Shown: positions 58,257 to 64,000 of the stretch, piece by piece
Layout: each line of letters starts with the position of its first letter
How positions within the stretch are numbered: position 1 is the stretch's first letter
Source: Roseomonas sp. OT10
GTDB lineage: Bacteria > Pseudomonadota > Alphaproteobacteria > Acetobacterales > Acetobacteraceae
DNA length: 64,000 nt
NCBI RefSeq assembly: GCF_020991085.1
Contig: NZ_CP087719.1
Location: 3,058,001-3,122,000, forward strand
Direction: 5' to 3'
The notes under the pieces: generated by a model
Told to the model about the DNA's origin: nothing
Seen by the model: only the letters and a program-made list of their open reading frames with translations
The model's database searches: none
Translations under genes and position numbers: made by a program

Positions 58257-58604
58257 TCAGTGCTGCGGGTTGGCGGCGGCGAAGGCCGCCTGCTGCTCCG
58301 GCGTGGCCTCGCGCTGGTGCAGCGCCTGCCACGCCTTGTACGGCATGCCGTAGACCGCTTCCCGTGCCGCGGGGTCGGCCATCTCGACGCCCCGGTCGGC
58401 CGCGGCCTCGCGGTACCAGCGGGAGAGGCAGTTCCGGCAGAAGCCGGCCAGGTTCATCAGGTCGATGTTCTGCACGTCCGTGCGCGTGCGCAGATGCGCG
58501 ACCAGCTTGCGGAAGGCGGCGGCTTCCACCGCCTCGCGCTGCTCGGGCGTGAGGCCGGCGGCGGCGCCGGTGTCGATGCGGGCCTCGGGCTGCGGTGCGG
58601 GCAT
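58257..58604 (-). CDS. DUF1244 domain protein
   Basis: A 115-residue protein. The defining motif NLAGFCRNCLSRWYREAA with its paired Cys is intact, followed by YGMPYKAWQALHQREATPEQQ, both typical of DUF1244, a small conserved family in alpha- and gammaproteobacteria whose role is unknown. The FCRNCLSRWY motif looks like a metal-binding or protein-contact site. I chose ATG 58604, which leaves a short polar N-terminus; further upstream codons look non-coding. It precedes the EI24 gene by 12 bp and may share its transcript. Confidence 0.82.
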   Translation of the reverse strand: MPAPQPEARIDTGAAAGLTPEQREAVEAAAFRKLVAHLRTRTDVQNIDLMNLAGFCRNCLSRWYREAAADRGVEMADPAAREAVYGMPYKAWQALHQREATPEQQAAFAAANPQH

Positions 58605-58736
58605 GGGTCTCGGTCCCCCGGAATGACGTGTCGGCGCCCCAGATGGCCCCGGACGCCACCCGGCGCCAGGGCCCGCCACGCCACCGCCGCTCCGCCCCGG
58701 CGGAAGGCGGGCCCCGTCCGGCCCAGCCGGCTGGCG

Positions 58737-59639
58737 TCAAGGGTGCAGGCGCGGATCGGCGGCGAAGCGCCGCACCAGCATGTCCACGAAGAGCCGGGCG
58801 CGGCGCGGCAGCCGGCCCGCGGCGGGCCAAAGCGCGTGGATCGGCTGCAGCTCCGACCGCCAGCCCGGCAGGACCTGATGCAGCAGCCCCGCCTGCACCT
58901 GTGTCTCCACCCGCCAGGGCGCCAGCAGGACCAGGCCGAACCCCGCCACCGCGGCCGCCTCCAGCACCTCCGTGTCGTCGGCCCGGATGCGGCCGTGCCG
59001 CGGCACGGTGACGCGCCGGCCCGCGCCGTCCTCCAGGGTGAGGCTGGCCTCGTTGACGCTGCGGCGCAGGCAGAAGAGGTGGCCGGCCAGATCCTCCGGT
59101 GCCTCCGGGGTGCCGTGCCGTCCGAGATAGGCGGGGGAGGCGTAGAGCCCGACGGCGAAGCGGCCCAGCAGCCGCGCCACCAGGGAGCCATCCTGGACCG
59201 GCCCGACGCGCAGGGCGACGTCCACCCCCTCCGCCACCATGTCCAGCGCATGCTCGCCCGGCAGCAGCTCCAGCGACAGGGCGGGATGGTCGCGCAGGAA
59301 GCCCGGCAGCCAGTGCATCACCTGGCCCCGGAAGAACAGCGGCGGGGCGGCGACGCGCAGCGTGCCGCGCACCTCCGCCTGGGCGCCGCGGACCGATTCC
59401 TCCGCCTCCTCCAGCGCGGCGAGGGCCCTGCCGGCCTCCTCGTAGAAGGTCTGCCCCGCCTCGGTCGCCTGCAGGCCACGGGTGGAGCGGTGCAGCAGCG
59501 CGACGCCCAGCCGTGCCTCCAGCGCGTTGATCAGGCGGGAGACGTTGGGCTGGCCCATCCCCAGGGAATGCGCCGCGCGCGTCAGGCTGCCGGCCTCGAC
59601 CACCCGGCGGAACACCGCCATCTCCTGCACGCGATCCAC
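58737..59639 (-). CDS. LysR family transcriptional regulator
   Basis: A 300-residue LysR-type regulator. The helix-turn-helix, FRRVVEAGSLTRAAHSLGMGQPNVSRLINALEARLG (parts: VVEAGSLTRAAHSLGMGQ, PNVSRLINALEARLG), is followed by a two-lobed ligand domain with GTLRVAAPPLF and GVDVALRVGPVQDGSLVARLLG. I start at GTG 59639, which has GGAGGGGG upstream. The nearest divergent gene is radA, an unlikely target, so its regulon is probably elsewhere. The branch resembles regulators of small oxidoreductase genes. Confidence 0.87.
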   Translation of the reverse strand: MDRVQEMAVFRRVVEAGSLTRAAHSLGMGQPNVSRLINALEARLGVALLHRSTRGLQATEAGQTFYEEAGRALAALEEAEESVRGAQAEVRGTLRVAAPPLFFRGQVMHWLPGFLRDHPALSLELLPGEHALDMVAEGVDVALRVGPVQDGSLVARLLGRFAVGLYASPAYLGRHGTPEAPEDLAGHLFCLRRSVNEASLTLEDGAGRRVTVPRHGRIRADDTEVLEAAAVAGFGLVLLAPWRVETQVQAGLLHQVLPGWRSELQPIHALWPAAGRLPRRARLFVDMLVRRFAADPRLHP

Positions 59640-59785
59640 GGTCCGCCCCCTCCGCCAGTCCGGAGAAGACGCCAGCCGGCGCCGGAGGCAAGCCCTTCCG
59701 TCGACAGGCGGCGGAACGGACCCCTTCAGCAAGGCAGCCTGGCACGCTACATGTTCGTGGACTGTTCTCCTGCTGGAGCGCCGCC

Positions 59786-61192
59786 TTGGCCAAGGCCACC
59801 ACCCGCTACGTCTGTCAGAGCTGCGGCACCGTCCACCCGAAGTGGCAGGGCAAGTGCGAGGGCTGCGGCGAATGGAACACCCTCGCCGAGGAGGCGCCGG
59901 AGGTGCGCGCCCCCGGCCCGGCCGGGCGCACTGCCGGCGGGCGGCGGGTGGAGTTCGTCGGGCTGAAGGGCCGCTCCGCCCCGCCCGCGCGCACGGTGAC
60001 GGCGATCGCGGAACTGGACCGGGTGCTGGGCGGGGGGTTCGTCCCAGGCTCCGTCGTGCTGGTCGGCGGCGATCCGGGGATCGGCAAGTCCACCCTGCTG
60101 CTCCAGGCGGCGGCGAAGGTCGCGGGCGCGGGCCGGCGCACCCTCTACGTCTCGGGCGAGGAGGCGGTGGAGCAGGTGCGGCTGCGCGCGCTGCGGCTGG
60201 GGGTGTCGGACTCGCCGCTGGGCCTCGCCGCCGCCACCTCGCTGCGCGACATCCTGGCCAGCCTGGAGGAGGAGCGCGAGGCGGGGCTGGTGGTGATGGA
60301 TTCCATCCAGACCGTCTTCCTCGACAGCCTGGACAGCGCGCCCGGCACCGTCTCCCAGGTGCGGGCCTGCGCCGCCGAGCTGTCGCGGGTGGCGAAGTCG
60401 CGCGGCTTCGCCCTGGTGCTGGTGGGCCACGTGACCAAGGAGGGCACGCTGGCCGGGCCGCGCGTGCTGGAGCACATGGTCGACGCCACGCTCTACTTCG
60501 AAGGCGACCGCGGCCACCAGTTCCGCATCCTGCGCGCCACCAAGAACCGCTTCGGCGCGACCGACGAGATCGGCGTCTTCGAGATGACCGAGGGCGGGCT
60601 GATGGAGGTGCCCAACCCCTCCGCCCTGTTCCTGGCCGAACGGCGCGGCAACGTCTCCGGCTCGGCCGTCTTCGCCGGGCTGGAGGGGACACGGCCCGTG
60701 CTGGTGGAGGTGCAGGCGCTGCTCTCGCCGAGTTCGGGCGGCTCGCCCCGGCGGCAGGTGGTGGGCTGGGATTCCGGGCGGCTGGCCATGCTGCTCGCCG
60801 TACTGGAGAGCCGCTGCGGCATGAGCCTGGGGCAGAACGACGTCTACCTGAACGTGGCCGGCGGCCTGCGGGTGACGGAGCCCGCCGCCGACCTGGCCGT
60901 GGCGGCCGCCCTCGCCAGCGCCGCGACCGACCGGCCGACCGATCCGGGGATGGTGTTCTTCGGCGAGGTCGGGCTGTCGGGCGAGGTGCGCCAGGTGGCG
61001 CAGATGGAGAACCGGCTGCGGGAGGCGCAGAAGCTGGGCTTCTCCGCCGCGACGCTCCCCCGGCGGGTGGCGCGCGGCGGGCGGGCCCTGGCCGCGCCCG
61101 AGGGGCTGCGACTGATGGAGGCGGGGCATCTGGCGGATCTGGTGGCGGAGTTCGCCGCGGCCCCGCGGAAGAAGGCGGGCGCGGCGGCCTGA
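59786..61192 (+). CDS. radA: DNA repair protein RadA
   Basis: A 468-residue RadA (Sms). Order of domains: C4 zinc finger (C10, C13, C24, C27), RecA-like ATPase with Walker A GGDPGIGKST (94-103) and the RadA-specific KNRFG motif near residues 253-257, then a Lon-like C-terminal domain. It drives branch migration in recombinational repair. The start is TTG 59786 with GGAG upstream; no ATG or GTG precedes the zinc finger in frame. It stands alone between a LysR gene and a Bug receptor gene. Confidence 0.96.
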   Translation: MAKATTRYVCQSCGTVHPKWQGKCEGCGEWNTLAEEAPEVRAPGPAGRTAGGRRVEFVGLKGRSAPPARTVTAIAELDRVLGGGFVPGSVVLVGGDPGIGKSTLLLQAAAKVAGAGRRTLYVSGEEAVEQVRLRALRLGVSDSPLGLAAATSLRDILASLEEEREAGLVVMDSIQTVFLDSLDSAPGTVSQVRACAAELSRVAKSRGFALVLVGHVTKEGTLAGPRVLEHMVDATLYFEGDRGHQFRILRATKNRFGATDEIGVFEMTEGGLMEVPNPSALFLAERRGNVSGSAVFAGLEGTRPVLVEVQALLSPSSGGSPRRQVVGWDSGRLAMLLAVLESRCGMSLGQNDVYLNVAGGLRVTEPAADLAVAAALASAATDRPTDPGMVFFGEVGLSGEVRQVAQMENRLREAQKLGFSAATLPRRVARGGRALAAPEGLRLMEAGHLADLVAEFAAAPRKKAGAAA

Positions 61193-61311
61193 GCGCGTCC
61201 TCCGCCCGTCGGAGCGGTGGCGCCGATCGCCCGGGTTGTAACTAACCTGTCCGCTCATTACCCTGGGCCATAGGGGCGCGGTACAGGGACCGTCCCCGTT
61301 TGGGGGAAACA

Positions 61312-62367
61312 ATGCCGCACCAGCCTGTCCCGCCGCCCTCCGCCGCGATCGCCGATGCCCGCCCCGGCGGCTCCCGGACGCCGCAGCACGGCCCGACCCG
61401 CCGTGGCCTGCTTCCCCTCGCCGTGCTCGCCGCCTCCGGCCTCGCCGCCCGCCCGGGCCAGGCGCAGGAGGCCTTCCCCTCGCGGCCGGTCACCCTCGTC
61501 GTCGCCTATGCGCCGGGCGGTTCCACCGACCTGATCGCCCGCGTGGTCGCCGAGGGCATGGCGAAGCAGCTCGGCCAGCCCGTCGTGGTGGAGAACCGCG
61601 CCGGCGCCTCCGGCGCGGTGGGCCATGCCTCCGTCGCCCGGGCGAAGCCGGACGGCTACACCATCCTGCTTTCCGGCCGCGGCAACCTCGCGATGCTGCC
61701 GCACATGATGCCCAACCGCAGCTATGACGAGACGCGGGACTTCACCGCCATCGGCATGCTGGGCGAGACGCCGATCTACCTCTGCGTGAACCCGAAGGTC
61801 GGCGTGCGCGACGTGGCGGGGCTCATCGCCCTGGCCAAGGCGAAGCCGGGCAAGCTGAACTACGCCTCCGCCGGCTCCGGCACCTCGGCGCATATCGCGA
61901 GCGAGCTGTTCCTGGGCATGGCCGGGATCGAGGTGCAGAACATCACCTATCGCGGCGGCGGGCCGGCGGTGCAGGCGCTGATCTCCGGCGAGGTGGAGAT
62001 GGCCTTCGTGGACGCCGTCACGGCGGTGCCGCTGATGCGGAACGGCCAGGTCCAGGGCCTCGCGGTCGGCAGCGCGGAGCGCGTGGCGCTGACCCCCGAG
62101 GTGCCCACCATTGCCGAGACCCTGCCGGGCTACGAGATCTCCTCGCTCTTCGCGGTCGTCGCCCCGGCCGGCACGCCCCCGGCGGCGATCCGCCGGCTCT
62201 ACGACGCGATGGCCACGGCGATGCGCGACCCCGCCCTGCTGGAGCGCCTGCAGGCGGCTGTCTTCCTGCCCCGGCTCGCCCCGCCCGAGGTGTTCACGCC
62301 CTTCATCCAGGCCGAGAGCGCGCGCTGGGGCGAGCTGATCCGCACCCGCGGGATCACCATGGAATGA
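61312..62367 (+). CDS. Bug/TctC family substrate-binding protein
   Basis: A 351-residue periplasmic receptor. After a long polar N-terminus comes a Tat-like leader (TRRGLLPLAVLAASGLAARP) ending near GQAQE. FPSRPVTLVVAYAPGGSTDLIAR, VENRAGASGAVGH and ITYRGGGPAVQALISG are the Bug signatures. ATG 61312 follows GGGGGA. No TctA/TctB partners are close. The next gene, an alpha/beta hydrolase, overlaps by 4 bp, so receptor and hydrolase are co-translated and probably act on the same compound. Confidence 0.9.
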   Translation: MPHQPVPPPSAAIADARPGGSRTPQHGPTRRGLLPLAVLAASGLAARPGQAQEAFPSRPVTLVVAYAPGGSTDLIARVVAEGMAKQLGQPVVVENRAGASGAVGHASVARAKPDGYTILLSGRGNLAMLPHMMPNRSYDETRDFTAIGMLGETPIYLCVNPKVGVRDVAGLIALAKAKPGKLNYASAGSGTSAHIASELFLGMAGIEVQNITYRGGGPAVQALISGEVEMAFVDAVTAVPLMRNGQVQGLAVGSAERVALTPEVPTIAETLPGYEISSLFAVVAPAGTPPAAIRRLYDAMATAMRDPALLERLQAAVFLPRLAPPEVFTPFIQAESARWGELIRTRGITME

Positions 62368-63287
62368 GCACCGCGACATCCCCCGGGGCGCGGCTGGCCG
62401 CGGCCGCCGAGGTCAACGACCGCATCCATGGCCCCGGCACGGACCCCTGGCCGGAGCGGCGCACCGCCTTTCCCGGTGGGGTCGTCGGCCTGCCGGACCT
62501 CACCTATGCCGTCCTGCCGGGCTACCGGCCGCTGAAGCTCGACCTCTACCTGCCGCCGGAGACGGCGGCGAGGGAGGGGACGGGCCATCCGCTGGTCGTC
62601 TACGTGCATGGCGGCGGCTGGGCCGGCGGCAGCCCCCGCCTGTCGGCCGCCTTCGCGAGCTGGCCGGCCGTGCTCGCCGCCCTGGCCGCGGAGGGGGTCG
62701 CCGTCGCCGCCCTCTCCTACCGCTTCGGGGAGGAAGCGCCCTTCCCCGCCGCGCTGGACGACCTGCGGACGGCCCTGGCCTGGCTGCGGCGGGAGGCGCA
62801 GCACTTCGGGATCGACGCCGCGCGCATCGGCCTGTGGGGCGCTTCGGCCGGCGGGCAGATCGCCGCCATGGCCGCGCTGACCGCGGCGCCGGAGGACGAC
62901 ATCCAGGCCGTGGCGCTGTGGTACGGCGTCTTCGACTTCACGGGCTTCCGCCGCCCCGCGCCGGGCTCCCGCGAGCTGGCCTATCTCGGCGGCGGCACGG
63001 TACCGGCGACGGGCGACACCCTGCGTGCCGCGAGCCCGCTGTTCCAGGTGCGCGCGCTCGCCGCCCCCTTTCTCCTCATCCATGGCGAGGCCGACCAGGC
63101 CGTGCCGGTGTCGCAGTCGGTCGACTTCGCCCGCGCGCTGGAGGATGCGGGCAATATCGCGGAGCTGGTGACCCTGCCCGGCATCGACCACAGCTTCCTC
63201 GGTGCCGACCCGGCCACGACGCGGGAGACCAGCCGGCGGATGCTCGCCCGCACGGTGGATTTCCTGCTGGGGACGCTCGGCCGGTAG
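62364..63287 (+). CDS. Alpha/beta hydrolase (BD-FAE/carboxylesterase type)
   Basis: A 307-residue esterase-like hydrolase. VYVHGGGWAGGSPR is the oxyanion-hole HGGGW motif, GLWGASAGGQIAAM carries the nucleophile Ser, LIHGEADQAVP the Asp and PGIDHSFLG the His, so the triad is complete. No signal peptide is seen, so the enzyme is cytoplasmic. It shares ATGA with the Bug receptor gene. Relatives cut esters of carbohydrates or aromatic acids; the substrate is unknown. Confidence 0.86.
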   Translation: MSTATSPGARLAAAAEVNDRIHGPGTDPWPERRTAFPGGVVGLPDLTYAVLPGYRPLKLDLYLPPETAAREGTGHPLVVYVHGGGWAGGSPRLSAAFASWPAVLAALAAEGVAVAALSYRFGEEAPFPAALDDLRTALAWLRREAQHFGIDAARIGLWGASAGGQIAAMAALTAAPEDDIQAVALWYGVFDFTGFRRPAPGSRELAYLGGGTVPATGDTLRAASPLFQVRALAAPFLLIHGEADQAVPVSQSVDFARALEDAGNIAELVTLPGIDHSFLGADPATTRETSRRMLARTVDFLLGTLGR

Positions 63288-63508
63288 CACCGGCACGCGG
63301 GGCAGCCCGGGCCGCCGGGGCCGGGTGGTCCGTTCGGCGGCGCCGGCCCCGGGGCCCGGGCCCGGTGCGCGACCGTCATCGCCCCGCCCCGTGGCCCGCA
63401 TTCCGCGCAACCCTGCCCGGGTCGGATCGTGCGCAACGGGGGTGCCCGGACGTGGCTTTCTTGCGCTACAGCTAGGCGACAGGCAACGACGTACCGGAAA
63501 CTGGTGTC

Positions 63509-64000
63509 ATGACCTCCCCGACCATCCGCCTCACCCGCACCAAGACCCCCAAGCCCCGCCCCGACGATGCCGAGCTGACCTTCGGCAAGGTCATGACCGA
63601 CCACATGTTCCGGATGGACTACGAGGACGGGAAGGGCTGGCACGACCCGCGCATCGTCCCCTACGGGCCGCTCGACATGGACCCGGCGACCTCGGTGCTG
63701 CACTACGGCCAGACGGTGTTCGACGGGCTGAAGGCCTTCCGGGGTCCCGACGGCAAGATCCGCCTCTTCCGCGCCCAGCGTCATGCCGAGCGGCTGAACA
63801 AGTCCTGCGCCGCCCTGTGCATCCCGCCGATGGACACCGACTTGGTGCGCCGCTCCTTCGAGGCGCTGGTGGCGGTGGACCATGAATGGGTGCCGCACCG
63901 CGCCGGCACCTCGCTCTACATCCGCCCCACGGTGGTCGCGACCGAGGTGCAGCTCGGCGTGCATCCGGCGCACCGGCTGACCTACTTCGTGATCTGCTCG
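63509..64000 (+). CDS. ilvE: Branched-chain amino acid aminotransferase (5' part)
   Basis: The first 164 residues of a fold-type IV PLP enzyme; the rest is beyond the window. LTFGKVMTDHMFRMDYEDGKGWHDPRIVPYGPL and VLHYGQTVFDGLKAFRGPDG, with RLFRAQRHAERLNKSC, follow the long (eukaryote-like) BCAT class that many alphaproteobacteria use. The catalytic Lys is not yet reached. It makes or breaks down Leu, Ile and Val by transamination with 2-oxoglutarate. The 221 bp upstream hold no gene; I see no leader peptide or T-box there. Confidence 0.93.
   Translation, partial: MTSPTIRLTRTKTPKPRPDDAELTFGKVMTDHMFRMDYEDGKGWHDPRIVPYGPLDMDPATSVLHYGQTVFDGLKAFRGPDGKIRLFRAQRHAERLNKSCAALCIPPMDTDLVRRSFEALVAVDHEWVPHRAGTSLYIRPTVVATEVQLGVHPAHRLTYFVICS

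Noticed and set aside
63288-63508. Leader peptide or T-box upstream of ilvE
   Set aside because: No run of Leu, Ile or Val codons in a short frame and no terminator-antiterminator pair was seen in the 221-bp gap.

Overview
The window is a very GC-rich chromosomal segment, densely packed with genes that overlap by ATGA or GTGA. Gene content points to an alphaproteobacterium of the Acetobacteraceae, most like Roseomonas and relatives. The evidence is several orphan Bug/TctC-type solute receptors, two complete branched-chain-type (HAAT) ABC transporters, many catabolic oxidoreductases, an alphaproteobacterial TorF porin, and DUF2842, DUF1244 and DUF3072 proteins. The organism assignment is inference from gene content. 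I see no phage, insertion sequence, integrase, CRISPR array or replication origin.

Positions 1-13015 form a catabolic block. The end of a TIM-barrel sugar isomerase and two short-chain dehydrogenases run on the plus strand. Facing them is a tightly packed 12-gene minus-strand operon (12195 down to 1769): FAH-family hydrolase, deacetylase-like protein, Bug receptor, intradiol ring-cleavage dioxygenase, five-gene HAAT transporter, 3-hydroxyisobutyrate-dehydrogenase-like enzyme, SnoaL-like protein and a stand-alone MetE-type zinc methyltransferase domain. A divergent GntR/FCD regulator sits at its head. The likely role is uptake and breakdown of a hydroxylated, perhaps methoxylated, aromatic compound; the substrate is not readable from sequence.

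Positions 13040-31200 are mostly housekeeping and envelope genes: uroporphyrinogen-III synthase, a cytochrome c-prime-like protein, tRNA-Pro(CGG) with a textbook terminator, a TorF porin, a giant AsmA-like protein head-to-head with glnE, bcp, an OmpA protein carrying four LCCL domains, ftrA with rhodanese, a short ribosome hibernation factor, a VTT membrane protein, an MFS transporter and a LuxR-type regulator.

Positions 32213-44663 form a second catabolic block. On the minus strand are an acyl-CoA ligase, a carnitine-dehydrogenase-like enzyme, a hotdog thioesterase and a MarR regulator. Diverging from them are a Bug receptor, a beta-keto acid cleavage enzyme (BKACE), another Bug receptor, an alpha/beta hydrolase and a second HAAT transporter. 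The enzymes together fit oxidation of a beta-hydroxy acid, CoA-dependent cleavage of the keto acid and thioester hydrolysis, as in carnitine breakdown.

Positions 45116-64000 hold dgoA-dgoK with a sugar dehydrogenase and a LacI regulator, then an operon of ctaA, a PAS-rich histidine kinase and tldD. These are followed by a glycosyltransferase with a VTT protein, hisF-hisE, CysZ-like and DUF1244 genes, a LysR regulator, radA, a Bug receptor coupled to a hydrolase, and the start of ilvE. Three copies of a dispersed intergenic repeat of about 330-350 bp lie at 44704, 48681 and 55554.
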